Source: Paenibacillus peoriae KCTC 3763 (lineage in GTDB: Bacteria > Bacillota > Bacilli > Paenibacillales > Paenibacillaceae). From it: a stretch of 64,000 bases of DNA. Below, piece after piece: positions 20,136-29,169 of the stretch. Below the pieces are notes generated by a model. The model was not told where the DNA came from, searched no databases, and worked only from the letters and a program-made list of their open reading frames with translations. Position numbers and translations under genes: made by a program. The stretch's first letter is position 1. Each line of letters starts with the position of its first letter. The stretch is taken from NCBI RefSeq assembly GCF_000236805.1, contig NZ_AGFX01000016.1, positions 62,001-126,000 of the forward strand, read 5' to 3'.

Positions 20136-22031
20136 TTAGACAACAAGCGTCAGCAACTTATCTTGTACCAAAACCGATGAGTTTGTTGTTTCAATAACAT
20201 CCAAATAATCGCCGGTATTCGAGATTATAACTGGAGTGATCGGATTATATCCGGCTTCCTTAATCTTCTCAAGATCAAAATCAATCAATAGATCCCCTTT
20301 GTGGACCTGATCTCCTGCCTTAACCCGAGGGGTGAAATATTGCCCTTTTAATTGAACGGTGTTGATTCCAATGTGAATCAATATTTCCCCACCACTCTCA
20401 GACAAAATAATTACAGCATGACCCGACTTGAGGATTGTGCCAATCGTACCGTTCACTGGAGATACGGCTTGGCCAACACTCGGAATAATTGCAATCCCTT
20501 TCCCCATAGCACCTTCTGCAAAAGCAGGATCGGGAACTTCAGTCAAGGATTTCACATCTCCTGTTAATGGGCTAAGGAGTACCTCTTTCTTCAAGACTTT
20601 CGAAACACCTGTAAGGTTGACACTTGCTTCCGGTTGAACAGCCTTTACTTCTACTATAGGAGTTGCGTCACTTGGCTCAGTCACTGCAACAGCTTTTTTG
20701 TCTTGGTATCCGAAAAGAATCGTCAGAATCAAACCAATCCCCATAGCGGCGGCAATCCCTATTAAATAATACCCGACAGGTTCAAATGCACCGATTGAAA
20801 AAATATTTTGGAAGACAAATGCTGTAGCATACGTATGGAAACCGCCATTAATCGCCCCTCCGACAGCTCCGGCAATAATAACATATGGGATCGTGCGCTT
20901 GTAACGCAGCAATATCCCGTATACGGTCGGCTCAGAGACACCGGCTAACACCAGACTTAACGTAGAGGAACCAGCAATTGATTTCAAAGGCTTTTCTTTG
21001 GATTTAATGAAAACAGCCAGAGCCACCCCAGCCATCGCGAAGTTAGAGGCTGCCCACATCGCAAGGATTGGATCGGTTCCATTCGTAAGATTTGCCAGAA
21101 CGATCGGAATAATGCCCCAATGAAGGCCAAAAACAACAAGGAAAAAGATTAACCCGCCGATAACAGCTCCTGTCAACAGCCCGCTTACTCCCATGAGATA
21201 ATTAATGGCATCTGCTATCGCGTTTCCAACATATACTCCAAATGGGCCAAAGATCATAACAGTGAGCGGTACAATGATGACTAAGGACAATAACGGAACC
21301 AAAAACGTCTGCAGCTCTTTATAGATGATTTTCTTTAGATATTTCTCCACGTAAGAGAATATCCAAATAGCTACGAACACCGGAAAGACGGTTGACGAAT
21401 AATCCATTAGGACTACAGGAATGCCTAGAAATGAAGAAGTATTTCCATTGGCCGATAGCCCCGTAAAATTCGGCTCCATTAATGCTGCACCGATAACTCC
21501 ACCTACATAAGGATTGACGCCGAATTTGAACGCTGCAGAGACGCCCAGGAATATAGGCAGGAAATAGAAGACGGCATTTGCTGCTGCAGCCAGGATTAGG
21601 TAAGTTCCACTTTCTGCAGAGGTCCATCCAAAAGTTGTGAATAAGGTTAGGAAAGCTTTAAGTATCCCCGCCCCCGCCATAGCAGGCAACAGGGGAGATA
21701 AACTTCCAGAAATCACTGCAAAAATTCTGGACATGATCTTCTCCTTAGGTTTATCTCCATCCTCGGATGCAGTATTGCCCGCCCCTAGTTTGCTGGTTCT
21801 CATAATCTCTTGATATACGTGTGCAACGTCATTTCCGATAACCACTTGAAATTGACCGCCACTTTCTACGACAGTCAGCACTCCTTCTAAGCTTGTCAGC
21901 TTCTCTTTATCGGGTACATGATTGTCTTTTAAATTAAATCTCAACCGGGTTGCACAATGGACAAGATTCGTAACATTCTCCTCTCCCCCAATGTTCTGCA
22001 CGATATCTTTGGCCAGTCTTTCGTACTTCAT
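20136..22031 (-). CDS. bglP: beta-glucoside PTS transporter subunit IIBCA, second copy
   Basis: Second BglP-type permease, 631 residues, with the same IIB-IIC-IIA order. Phospho-Cys26 is in [10 protein letters not shown], the IIC landmark is GVSEPTVYGILL, and the IIA phospho-His is in ILIHIGINTVQL. It shares its architecture with the 4.1-6.0 kb copy but differs throughout the IIC domain, so it probably handles another aryl-beta-glucoside. It lies downstream of its own licT and a RAT switch, with no glucosidase gene beside it, so the phosphorylated sugar may be cut by BglA from the other locus. Confidence 0.94.
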   Translation of the reverse strand: MKYERLAKDIVQNIGGEENVTNLVHCATRLRFNLKDNHVPDKEKLTSLEGVLTVVESGGQFQVVIGNDVAHVYQEIMRTSKLGAGNTASEDGDKPKEKIMSRIFAVISGSLSPLLPAMAGAGILKAFLTLFTTFGWTSAESGTYLILAAAANAVFYFLPIFLGVSAAFKFGVNPYVGGVIGAALMEPNFTGLSANGNTSSFLGIPVVLMDYSSTVFPVFVAIWIFSYVEKYLKKIIYKELQTFLVPLLSLVIIVPLTVMIFGPFGVYVGNAIADAINYLMGVSGLLTGAVIGGLIFFLVVFGLHWGIIPIVLANLTNGTDPILAMWAASNFAMAGVALAVFIKSKEKPLKSIAGSSTLSLVLAGVSEPTVYGILLRYKRTIPYVIIAGAVGGAINGGFHTYATAFVFQNIFSIGAFEPVGYYLIGIAAAMGIGLILTILFGYQDKKAVAVTEPSDATPIVEVKAVQPEASVNLTGVSKVLKKEVLLSPLTGDVKSLTEVPDPAFAEGAMGKGIAIIPSVGQAVSPVNGTIGTILKSGHAVIILSESGGEILIHIGINTVQLKGQYFTPRVKAGDQVHKGDLLIDFDLEKIKEAGYNPITPVIISNTGDYLDVIETTNSSVLVQDKLLTLVV

Positions 22032-22073
22032 TTGTGCTCGCTCCTTTAGAACTCATTCTGGTTTATATGAAAT

Positions 22074-22162
22074 AAAAAAAACCTGAATAGGTGATTAAGT
22101 ACACTGAAAAACAGTACACTTATCACTTATCCAGGCTTTGCCCAACTAATGGTAACAACCCT
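22074..22162 (-). promoter_or_regulatory. RAT antiterminator/terminator before the second bglP
   Basis: Minus strand: GGGTTGTTACCATTAGTTGG then GCAAAGCCTGGATAAGTG (22131-22162) form the RAT; the overlapping terminator pairs CCTGGATAAGTGATAAGTGT with ACACTTAATCACCTATTCAGG-like sequence and ends in an eight-base T run at 22074. Confidence 0.87.
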
Positions 22163-22180
22163 GCTATTTATTGTAATAGG

Positions 22181-23017
22181 CTAATCTCTGCTGGTCACAC
22201 GCCTAATATGGAGCATGAAATAGACCATTTCACCTTCGGTTGTCTCAACTTGATACTCTTCCCGTAAATATGCTCTTACCTTCTCACTGCAGGCAAAAGC
22301 TTCAGGATACTTGGCAACGACTTGTTCGTAGAGCTCATCATCCTCAGAAGGAATCGATTCATGACGCATGGTGCGATAAGAAAAATATTTTAAGTGAGTC
22401 AAAAAGCGGCTGTAATTTAACGAATTCTCATCTAGCTCAATCCCATAATGAAGTGTTACTATATTAAGAATTCCTTGAACCATCTGGGTAACCATCAAGG
22501 TCTGTTCCATTTCCTGACCATCCTGCTGACCATTCACAAAATGCATTGCAATAAAGCCAGCTTCATCCACAGGTAATTTAATTCCAGTTTCCTTTTCAAT
22601 TAAGTGTAAAGCATGCATTGCCGTGTGATATTCTTTCGGATAGAACTTCTGTATCTCCCAGAGCAGTGCATTCTTGAGACTCAATCCCTGCGCAGAGCGC
22701 GTAATTGCATAACTAATATGATCTGTAAGAGCCAGGTAGATATTATTACTAAAGGAAGTGTGTAGATCCTTTACTGCATAACGGATAATTTGGTCTGTCA
22801 ATTCTAGATGCTTTGGAGGAATCTCACTCAGTAATGTAGATAGCCGCTCAGATAATTCCTTAGTCTCCATCACGAAGGTCTTTTCAATTCTTGATGGATC
22901 TATATTTCCACCTGGATTTTTCTGATAGGCTAGTCCCTTTCCAATAACAATGATCTCGGATCGATTCGGCCCTTCAACCAGTGCAACATTATTGTTAAAT
23001 ACTTTTTTAATCCTCAT
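22181..23017 (-). CDS. licT: BglG/LicT family transcription antiterminator, second copy
   Basis: Antiterminator paralogue of 278 residues. The RNA-binding CAT domain is MRIKKVFNNNVALVEGPN with KNPGGNIDPSRIEK, followed by two PRDs with conserved His in LTDHISYAITR, FIAMHFVNGQQ and MLHIRRVTSRD. I start at ATG 23017, which aligns with the other LicT; an in-frame GTG at 23029 is the only longer start. It has its own promoter and RAT leader and is followed by its cognate bglP, the same layout as at 4-7 kb. Cross-talk between the two LicT proteins is possible, since the RATs are similar. Confidence 0.93.
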   Translation of the reverse strand: MRIKKVFNNNVALVEGPNRSEIIVIGKGLAYQKNPGGNIDPSRIEKTFVMETKELSERLSTLLSEIPPKHLELTDQIIRYAVKDLHTSFSNNIYLALTDHISYAITRSAQGLSLKNALLWEIQKFYPKEYHTAMHALHLIEKETGIKLPVDEAGFIAMHFVNGQQDGQEMEQTLMVTQMVQGILNIVTLHYGIELDENSLNYSRFLTHLKYFSYRTMRHESIPSEDDELYEQVVAKYPEAFACSEKVRAYLREEYQVETTEGEMVYFMLHIRRVTSRD

Positions 23018-23045
23018 GAGTTCGCCCACTTTATATTTTTTGCTA

Positions 23046-23131
23046 ACAAAAAAAACCTAAACTAATCCTAAACTAAATATAATTTAGCACGGATTGGTTT
23101 AGGCTTTGCCTGCGATGCAGTAACAACCCTA
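23046..23131 (-). promoter_or_regulatory. RAT antiterminator/terminator in the second licT leader
   Basis: Minus strand: AGGGTTGTTACTGCATCGCA then GGCAAAGCCTAAACC (ending at 23131) is the RAT; CCTAAACCAATCCGTG pairs with GGATTAGTTTAGG in a terminator with a T run at 23046-23053. Confidence 0.87.
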
Positions 23132-23148
23132 ATATTAATTGTAGATTT

Positions 23149-23177
23149 ATTATATAAGATGGGGAGAACGTTTTCAA
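23149..23177 (-). promoter_or_regulatory. second licT promoter with overlapping cre
   Basis: Minus strand: TTGAAA (23172-23177), 17 bases, TATAAT (23149-23154). TGAAAACGTTCTCC, one mismatch from the cre consensus, starts inside the -35, the same arrangement as at the first licT promoter. Confidence 0.75.
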
Positions 23178-23328
23178 CAAAAAAATAATCTCAAATCTGG
23201 ATTTGGACACCTGTCGCTTAATTTCGGAATTGCATAGCTAAAATATCACCTGAACGAGGTTTAGCTGGCCCTGTAGCTAAGAATTTGTATAATAAATTTT
23301 TATTGAAGTCGAGCAAATAAAAAACAGG

Positions 23329-23354
23329 CTGTCCTTTTTCACCATAGAATAAGA
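23329..23354 (+). repeat. left half of the element's target site
   Basis: A 26-base segment beginning CTGTCCTTTTTCACCATAG that recurs with one mismatch at 33651-33676 inside the right end of the element. It ends with the 5-bp target duplication TAAGA (23350-23354). Confidence 0.8.
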
Positions 23355-23382
23355 TGTGGGTTATATCATCAATTGAGACTAA
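23355..23382 (+). repeat. left terminal inverted repeat
   Basis: 28 bases starting TGTGGGTTATATCATC, the perfect reverse complement of 33803-33830. Preceded by TAAGA. Confidence 0.92.
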
Positions 23383-23667
23383 AACAAGCTTATAATGGCT
23401 GTTTTTATAACAATAATCGAAAAAATTTATAACATCTAACAGGATAAAAGTACTTTTTCTATAAGATGCAGTGAGACAATATAATTAACTGGTATTCTCA
23501 ACTGAATCCCCTTGCTTCATTTCTTATTAGGCAAAAAAATCCCCCAACACACGTATATAGAATAATAGTGTCGAGTTATAATTTCACAGGATTCCTCTTC
23601 TAAGCTACATTGTCAACTTGGAGATCTAAACTGCATCGAATACAGACCTATTCCAATATATACCTTG

Positions 23668-23823
23668 TTACTTATTCTTAGATTGTATAATAAAAAATAT
23701 AATACATAAAATAAGAGCAATCACAGATAAATTTGCTGGCATTCTCGAGTAATCTTCAGCCTTATTTATGTAGTATATCAAGCTCACACCTGTCGTAATA
23801 CATATGCCAATCAGAACATAAGA
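23668..23823 (-). pseudogene. C-terminal remnant of a membrane protein
   Basis: Open minus-strand frame ending at a TAA whose complement is 23668-23670. It encodes a hydrophobic tail (SYVLIGICITTGVSLIYY, then PANLSVIALILCIIFFI) with two membrane helices and a lysine-rich end. No start is present: the frame meets the Tn554-type TnpC fragment at about 23822, so the gene was cut by that junction. The family is not recognisable. Confidence 0.45.
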
Positions 23824-24193
23824 CGATCGCAGAGCGCATTTAAAGCAGGTTCATGAGGATCGAAAAGCAAAGACCATACAAAGAGTGGATGAGTCGATTA
23901 GACGGCTTGTAAAAGCCAAAGAGGGCATCAATTTTAATAGTGTGGCAACTGATTCTGGCGTAAGCAAGGCAACGCTCTATAACAATCCTGAGATACGTGT
24001 GCGCATTGAATCGCTTCGTCAGCAGCAAGCTCAAGTGCCGACACCAAAACAAATCAAGCGAGAGATGGATGAAAACAATAAGGACGCCATCATTGCTTCG
24101 CTAAAACGTAAGATGAAGAAGCTCGAAGAAGAAAATAAAAAGTTGCGAGAACAACTTAAGTTTTCCTATGCGGAGGTATATCAAAAGATTTGA
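23822..24193 (+). pseudogene. Tn554-type TnpC (DUF6262) fragment
   Basis: The frame from 23822 to 24193 encodes a protein matching Tn554-family transposition regulator TnpC: INFNSVATDSGVSKATLYNN, then IRVRIESLRQQQ and a C-terminal coiled coil (KRKMKKLEEENKKLREQL). No ATG precedes the conserved N-terminal part; the only start is GTG 23885, inside the domain. The partner recombinase genes tnpA and tnpB are absent. This is therefore a relic of a Tn554-family element that entered or was carried by the larger Tn7-like element. Confidence 0.72.
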
Positions 24194-24269
24194 GGGAATG
24201 TCTGTTACCTTATTAAGCTCCCTCGAAATGATTAAGTTTTCTCACTCAAACCTAGAATCTTGTACGCAA

Positions 24270-24305
24270 AAAACTCTTGTCCACGATATGGGCGGCAAGA
24301 GTTTT
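24270..24305. terminator. bidirectional terminator
   Basis: AAAACTCTTG and CAAGAGTTTT pair around a 16-base loop with A and T runs outside. It lies between the TnpC fragment and the convergent SDR gene. Confidence 0.75.
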
Positions 24306-24324
24306 TGCTTTTGGCAGTTGCGAG

Positions 24325-25035
24325 TTACCAGGCATAAACGCCCTTCTCATCCAAGAATTCGCCGTTATGACGTTTGCCATCTGTCGCATAACCCACTATA
24401 ATCGCAGCGGCGGCTTCTTTCGATTTACCGCCTGCGGCATTTCCATTAAGATCTGTTGAGGTGAATCCAGGCGTTACCGCGAATACTTGAGCGCTACTGT
24501 TTTTGACTTCATAAGCCATTGAAAGTGTCATGGCATTGTTGGCCGTTTTAGATGAGTTATAATCGAATGCGTTTAAAGTAAATTCAGCATTTTGCATATG
24601 GTCCAGAGAAGCCATGTCGGTCGATACATTGACGATTGTACCTTCGTTATCTTTGATTAACGGGAACAAGCGCTGGTTCAAACGGAAGGTCCCGAAAAAG
24701 TTAACTTCGAAGGCATTCCGCAGATCTTCCTCTTTGGTATCCGTAAAAGAACGGGAGAAAGCGCCAGGCATACCAGCGTTATTGATCAGAAGCTTCAAGT
24801 CCGGATAATTCTTGTTGATCGTATCGGCTGCCTGTTCGATGGTTTTCAATTCACCCATGTCGATTTGTACAAATTCTACGTCTAACCCCTTGGAAGTTAA
24901 CTCGGAAACGGCTGCTTCACCCCGTTCGGTACTGCGTGCGCCAAGGATGACTTTCCAGCCTGCTTCACCTAACTGCTTAACGATTTCAATTCCGATTCCT
25001 TTATTTGCTCCGGTTACAAAGGCGGTCTTTTTCAT
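24325..25035 (-). CDS. short-chain dehydrogenase/reductase
   Basis: NAD(P)-dependent oxidoreductase of 236 residues with a Rossmann fold: TGANKGIGIEI nucleotide-binding motif at the N-terminus, LLINNAGMPG after strand 4, and the catalytic YNSSK. It resembles plant/bacterial carbonyl-reductase-like SDRs. It is divergent from a MerR gene, with a MerR-type operator between them, so it is probably induced by a reactive carbonyl through that regulator. Substrate is unknown. Confidence 0.9.
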   Translation of the reverse strand: MKKTAFVTGANKGIGIEIVKQLGEAGWKVILGARSTERGEAAVSELTSKGLDVEFVQIDMGELKTIEQAADTINKNYPDLKLLINNAGMPGAFSRSFTDTKEEDLRNAFEVNFFGTFRLNQRLFPLIKDNEGTIVNVSTDMASLDHMQNAEFTLNAFDYNSSKTANNAMTLSMAYEVKNSSAQVFAVTPGFTSTDLNGNAAGGKSKEAAAAIIVGYATDGKRHNGEFLDEKGVYAW

Positions 25036-25090
25036 GCGAATCCTTCTTTCCCTAATTTGATTTTTCTTTAACGATTTATAAGTTACTATG

Positions 25091-25105
25091 CTACACTAAG
25101 TGTAG
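25091..25105. promoter_or_regulatory. MerR-type operator between SDR and merR genes
   Basis: CTACACTAAGTGTAG is a perfect 15-base palindrome in the divergent promoter region, just downstream of a minus-strand TTGACC (-35). MerR-family regulators bind such dyads in promoters with long spacers. Confidence 0.7.
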
Positions 25106-25139
25106 GTCAACAATTAATTTTTTATAAAAGAGGGTAAGT

Positions 25140-25499
25140 ATGTTAACGATTGGAGAAGTGGCGAAGGAAGTCGGGATCAATATTGGAGCGATCCGCTTTT
25201 ACGAAAGAAAGGGACTGTTAAAACCTGCTGCCCGAAGCGAGCAGAATAACCGTCTTTATACGGATGATGATCTGAGTTGGCTGGTTTTTATCAAATGTCT
25301 ACGCGAAACCGGGATGAGTGTGGAGGACATCAAAAAGTATTATGATAAGGTGAACGAAGGAACCTCAACCCTGCCGGAGAGAATCAAACTAATTGAAGAT
25401 CAAAAGCAAAAGCTGCTGAAAGATATTGAGGAGAAGGAAGCGCAGCTCGTTCATTTGGAAGAAAAACTGAAGCGCTATTATCGCGGGGAAAATTATTAA
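25140..25499 (+). CDS. MerR family regulator, AdhR-like
   Basis: 119-residue activator: winged helix-turn-helix at residues 1-70 (LTIGEVAKEVGINIGAIRFY, ERKGLLKPAARSEQNNRLY) and a dimerisation coiled coil at 80-115. Cys53 in FIKCLRETGMS matches the single conserved cysteine of AdhR-like regulators that sense aldehydes. It is divergent from the SDR gene and probably controls it. The closeness to AdhR is based on the Cys context only. Confidence 0.88.
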   Translation: MLTIGEVAKEVGINIGAIRFYERKGLLKPAARSEQNNRLYTDDDLSWLVFIKCLRETGMSVEDIKKYYDKVNEGTSTLPERIKLIEDQKQKLLKDIEEKEAQLVHLEEKLKRYYRGENY

Positions 25500-25561
25500 T
25501 ATAAGCTGGGTCATATAGACTAAATTTTGAATCTCATGTAAGAGCAAACACCCTAATGATG

Positions 25562-25770
25562 TTATCCGCATAGGAATGCCGAAACGTTATCTTCCGAAAC
25601 CCATCCGTTCGCCGCCGTCAGCGTTGCATCGATTTCTTCGTCCGTATGCGCAGTGGGCAGGAACCATGGATAGGCGATTGAAAAGATGCTGTCACTCAGT
25701 CGATTCACCGCGGCGTTCACGACTCGAACGGGATTTTCGGATGTCTTCTTCCTCCAAGTCCATTGGTAAG
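25562..25770 (-). pseudogene. C-terminal remnant of a class III aminotransferase
   Basis: The minus-strand frame ending at TAA (25562-25564) reads RLSDSIFSIAYPWFLPTAHT then DEEIDATLTAANGWVSE. The PTAHTDEEIDATLTAA pattern is typical of the C-terminus of glutamate-1-semialdehyde-type aminotransferases. Nothing upstream resembles the rest of the enzyme or a start, so only the tail survives. Confidence 0.5.
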
Positions 25771-25936
25771 TTTTTGTTGTTTTCGTATGAAAAATATGCC
25801 AGTGATTGTAATCGAAATCAATATCTGATTATGGTTCATTGACGTAATCTGCCCGTTCGTATAGCTAAATGAATGAAGCATCGTCAATCTAATACTTTAT
25901 TTTTCAGTCTACGACTTTATTTGCCTAGTCTATCAC

Positions 25937-25961
25937 CCCGATGAATTGTGCATACATCGGG
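25937..25961. terminator. stem-loop
   Basis: CCCGATG and CATCGGG flank an 11-base loop, followed by ACTATTTTCATT. A weak terminator candidate in a gene-free 300-base stretch. Confidence 0.4.
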
Positions 25962-26134
25962 ACTATTTTCATTAACCGAAACCTTGCTTTTCAAAGAGTT
26001 CCGGTCCTTTTCTGCATTTAGTGCCGCCTTCATATAATTATTAGGTGATACGAAGGAGATGATTTTAATATTTCCGAAACATGATTTCGACCGCATCGGA
26101 TGCGTTTTCCCGACTCTTACCTCTCACCTGTATG

Positions 26135-26746
26135 TTATCGTCCAACATTAACGATCTTCTTGATCCATGCTGGCTCACTCGTCGCCGCCCGCACAAGGCA
26201 GTCGGCACAGTCTGCAAAGGGCAGCGGCCGGAGTGGAGAGATGCGAGCCGATGGACCTGCTGTATAGTTCAGATTGCCATCCGCGTATTTAAGCACTGAC
26301 GCTCGTACAATTACCCAATCCAAATCACTCCGTATTACTGCATGCTCGGCAATCGCCTTATCCTCGATCGCCTTCCAATAGATTCGGCGCATCAAGCCTA
26401 CTGCCCACCGATTGACTGCAGAAAGTTCTTTTCCGTCGCTCAAATTAATGCCACTCTGCATGACTAGGCGCTTAACGCCAGCTCGCTGACAGGCCGCAAG
26501 TATATTCGGGATTCCCTCCGACATGACGGTGCCCGGTGAGAGGTTTGCCGTCATAACATTCTTTGCTGCCCTGATATTCAGAAAACCCTTCTTGGCACTA
26601 TCCGGCGAGAAGTTACTTGGCGGGCCTATGCAGCTGATTACGGCTTCAGTACCGGCTATGGCTTTTTCCATGCTCGAGGCATCGAATACGTCCCCCTTCC
26701 GGGTTCGGATAGCTCGTCCCATTTGGGTAATGGGTCTTGAAGTCAC
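26135..26746 (-). CDS. NAD(P)-binding (NmrA/SDR_a5-like) protein lacking its N-terminus
   Basis: The 203-residue frame (GTG start) matches atypical SDRs from about residue 35 onwards: GDVFDASSMEKAIAGTEAVI, GIPNILAACQRAGVKRLVMQ, and a C-terminal LPFADCADCLVRAA. The glycine-rich GxxGxxG dinucleotide motif that should precede it is missing; upstream in frame there is an unrelated hydrophobic string up to a stop. It is probably a non-functional, 5'-truncated gene, though the frame itself is intact. Confidence 0.6.
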   Translation of the reverse strand: MTSRPITQMGRAIRTRKGDVFDASSMEKAIAGTEAVISCIGPPSNFSPDSAKKGFLNIRAAKNVMTANLSPGTVMSEGIPNILAACQRAGVKRLVMQSGINLSDGKELSAVNRWAVGLMRRIYWKAIEDKAIAEHAVIRSDLDWVIVRASVLKYADGNLNYTAGPSARISPLRPLPFADCADCLVRAATSEPAWIKKIVNVGR

Positions 26747-26812
26747 ATTTATCCCAAAAACGTTATTGTCCGTTACTACATTGAAAAAGAAGCCAATCGT
26801 TATGACCAGCCA

Positions 26813-27670
26813 TCACATCCACTTCTCAGCATGTTTTTTAATTAATGAAATCATACTTTTCATTGATGGTGAAAGCCATTTATCTTTATGGTATGCCAGG
26901 TACGTAGACACTGCAGTAAGATCATATTCGACCTCTTCCCCGAGTAGTTTATGGTTCTCCAATTCCTCTTGTACCGAAAAATAAGGGACCATAGAAATTC
27001 CTAAACCACTCCTGACACATTGTTTAATCGCTTCGATGTTCTGAAACTCCAGACTTTCTTTAACTTTCATCTTCTTGTAATGGAGATAATCATTAAAAAC
27101 AGCCTTATAACTGCAACTACGTTCGGTATAAAGTACAGCCCCCAGTTCCAGATTCATTTCAAGAGGCGGGCTGATGATCACCATTTTTTCTCTCACCAGC
27201 TGTTCACAGTGGAGTTCAGGCATTTTCCATCCATCACTTTCTAATACCAATGCAATATCGATTTCTCCTGTTTGAAGATTGGCCATAATGTCGTGGAAAT
27301 CAATTGACTTGAGGGATAAATTCACATTTCGATATACGTTTTTATACTCGACAAGAAGAGATGGGACGCGATGAATCATAAGTGATTCCGATACACCTAG
27401 CGTAAGGTCACCAGTAGGTTCGTTGTCTGTCGTTAAAGCTTGATCATATAATTCAATGATTTTTAAAGCGTAAGGAAGAAACTGCTCTCCGTAATGGGTT
27501 AGCACGACTTTTTTACCCAAACGATCAAAAATAGGTTTTCCGACCTCAGCTTCCAACTCCTTGATATGTGCAGTGACGGAGGACTGGGCGTAACCTAGAT
27601 GCTCAGCAGCTTTTTTAAATCCGCCTTTTTCAACAATAGTCTTCAGGGTTATGAGATGACGAAGCTCCAC
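26813..27670 (-). CDS. LysR family transcriptional regulator
   Basis: 285-residue LysR-type regulator: winged helix-turn-helix at residues 1-60 (MELRHLITLKTIVEKGGFKK, HLGYAQSSVTAHIKELE) and a periplasmic-binding-like effector domain from about 90. GTG start with AAAGGTG upstream. It is divergent from a broken old-yellow-enzyme gene at 27834, its likely former target, so it may now be orphaned. Confidence 0.9.
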   Translation of the reverse strand: MELRHLITLKTIVEKGGFKKAAEHLGYAQSSVTAHIKELEAEVGKPIFDRLGKKVVLTHYGEQFLPYALKIIELYDQALTTDNEPTGDLTLGVSESLMIHRVPSLLVEYKNVYRNVNLSLKSIDFHDIMANLQTGEIDIALVLESDGWKMPELHCEQLVREKMVIISPPLEMNLELGAVLYTERSCSYKAVFNDYLHYKKMKVKESLEFQNIEAIKQCVRSGLGISMVPYFSVQEELENHKLLGEEVEYDLTAVSTYLAYHKDKWLSPSMKSMISLIKKHAEKWM

Positions 27671-27833
27671 GGTTTCACACCTTTGTGTTTAAATTTATTA
27701 CATGTACGACACTACAGTTCATTATTAATGAACGTTTAATTCTAATATATCAATTTTACTGCACATAAACTCTGATTTATAATATACCTATCTGCAGATA
27801 ATATTCAACCTAAGTTCATCGGAGGATGTGATC

Positions 27834-28181
27834 ATGATTAACACAAATATTATAGGGGTGTCTAAACATTAGACTCGAGTAGGAGTTGCACCAATGACAC
27901 GCACGGGCGCAACTTCTGAAGGTCTTGCGACTGAACAAATGATTTCATATTATTCTTCACATTTACTCGTCACTAATGCGTTATATAGCCAATGCTATTT
28001 TAACCAACCAGGAATAGTTAACTACAAGCACATTCATGGAAAAAGGATGTGGAAACTGTCCATCTGGAAGGTGCGAAAAATATTTGTTCAAATTGACCAT
28101 ACAGGAGCCCTTTCTCATGGGAAGCGTTTTGTACAAGGAACTATAGCTCCATCTGCTCTACAATCAATTTTACTAGATTAG
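27834..28181 (+). pseudogene. NADH:flavin oxidoreductase (old yellow enzyme) remnant
   Basis: ATG 27834 is well placed behind GGAGG, but an in-frame TAG follows after 12 codons. The frame then continues with family landmarks: VGVAPMTRTGATSEGLATEQ, YSQCYFNQPGIVN and FVQIDHTGALSHGKRF. Full-length enzymes have about 350 residues; here the homology ends after about 110 with internal gaps. It is a clear degenerate gene next to a LysR regulator. Confidence 0.75.
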
Positions 28182-28320
28182 TTCCTTACTGCAACAATGA
28201 GCGTACTGATGAAAATGGAAACAGAGTACGTCTTTTGGTTTGTTCGACCCTTATCTATCAAGGTGTCATAGGATGGAAATCTACGAACCCGAACTCTACA
28301 AAGGAGCGTGAATTAAAAAA

Positions 28321-28758
28321 ATGAACGACACAGCCAAGAAGAAGATAATTGAACACTTCCTTAGCCTTTATGGGCAAGGTCGATGGGGTGACCCTCAGAA
28401 TACGGAGCCGTTGAACGTACTTCTCGACATGCTCACCGATGATGTCGAGTGGTGGATGAGCGGACTTCCACACCCCGGGTTCGTTTCTAAGGATAAATTC
28501 CGATTGATGCTGGCCCCGCTGGACAACATTACTGACGGGCCACTTCAGATCGTCCCTACCGGTTGGACCATCCAAGGGGACCGTGTCGCAGTGGAAGCCT
28601 ACTCAACAATGAAGTTGAAGAGTGGACGTCGCTATCAGAACCATTATCATTTTCTCTTTGAGCTCCGGGGCGATAAAATCGCCGTCTACCACGAGCATCA
28701 CGACACGGCTCACGTTAACGACGTATTAGTCAATCTCACGGATGACGCCGAGAAATAA
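28321..28758 (+). CDS. nuclear transport factor 2-like (SnoaL-type) protein
   Basis: 145-residue protein with a single cone-shaped alpha+beta fold: IEHFLSLYGQGRWGD, LLDMLTDDVEWWMSGLPHPG, and the final strands YHFLFELRGDKIAVYHEH HD. Such proteins are small-molecule binding or isomerase-like, and no active-site assignment can be made. It is a single gene within the mobile element. Confidence 0.78.
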   Translation: MNDTAKKKIIEHFLSLYGQGRWGDPQNTEPLNVLLDMLTDDVEWWMSGLPHPGFVSKDKFRLMLAPLDNITDGPLQIVPTGWTIQGDRVAVEAYSTMKLKSGRRYQNHYHFLFELRGDKIAVYHEHHDTAHVNDVLVNLTDDAEK

Positions 28759-29035
28759 AGCAGCTTATATGGTGACGGGATTGATTTAGGGCTCCGCAGG
28801 AGGAAGTATTAAACAAAAGTGGAATGATAGCGTAGTAGAATAACCGATCGTCACCTGCGCTATTAATTGTAACTAGGATAGCATCGCTACGCTCCTTATA
28901 TAGTCCACTCGGGGCCACAGCGAAGTGAGTCCCTCCACTCAACCATTAAAGTTTATTAGATAATTATCTAATCGGCCAAGTATCCAAGTTCTTGTCATTG
29001 AGTTACGACAAGAACTTATATACTTCAAATCATGA

Positions 29036-29054
29036 CCACCCGTCCAACGGGTGG
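29036..29054. repeat. IS200 subterminal hairpin, tnpA-distal
   Basis: CCACCCG, 5-base loop, CGGGTGG. Same stem as the hairpin on the other side of tnpA; these are the likely TnpA recognition structures. Confidence 0.75.
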
Positions 29055-29169
29055 TTTGCTCTTGGGGTATAACCCCCTGTTGCCAAACTGCGCCTAAAGA
29101 CGCTAGCCTGACCACAAATCTGTTCAGGCTCAGTGTTATTTGTCACTTTCACTTACCAGTCAAACTGGT

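Larger units (their letters stand above)
23178..23667. other. gene-free stretch containing the left end of the Tn7-like element
   Basis: No convincing gene. It contains chromosomal flank (to 23354), the TAAGA duplication, the left terminal repeat (23355-23382) and a second end-type repeat around GTGAGAC at 23461-23482. Confidence 0.6.
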
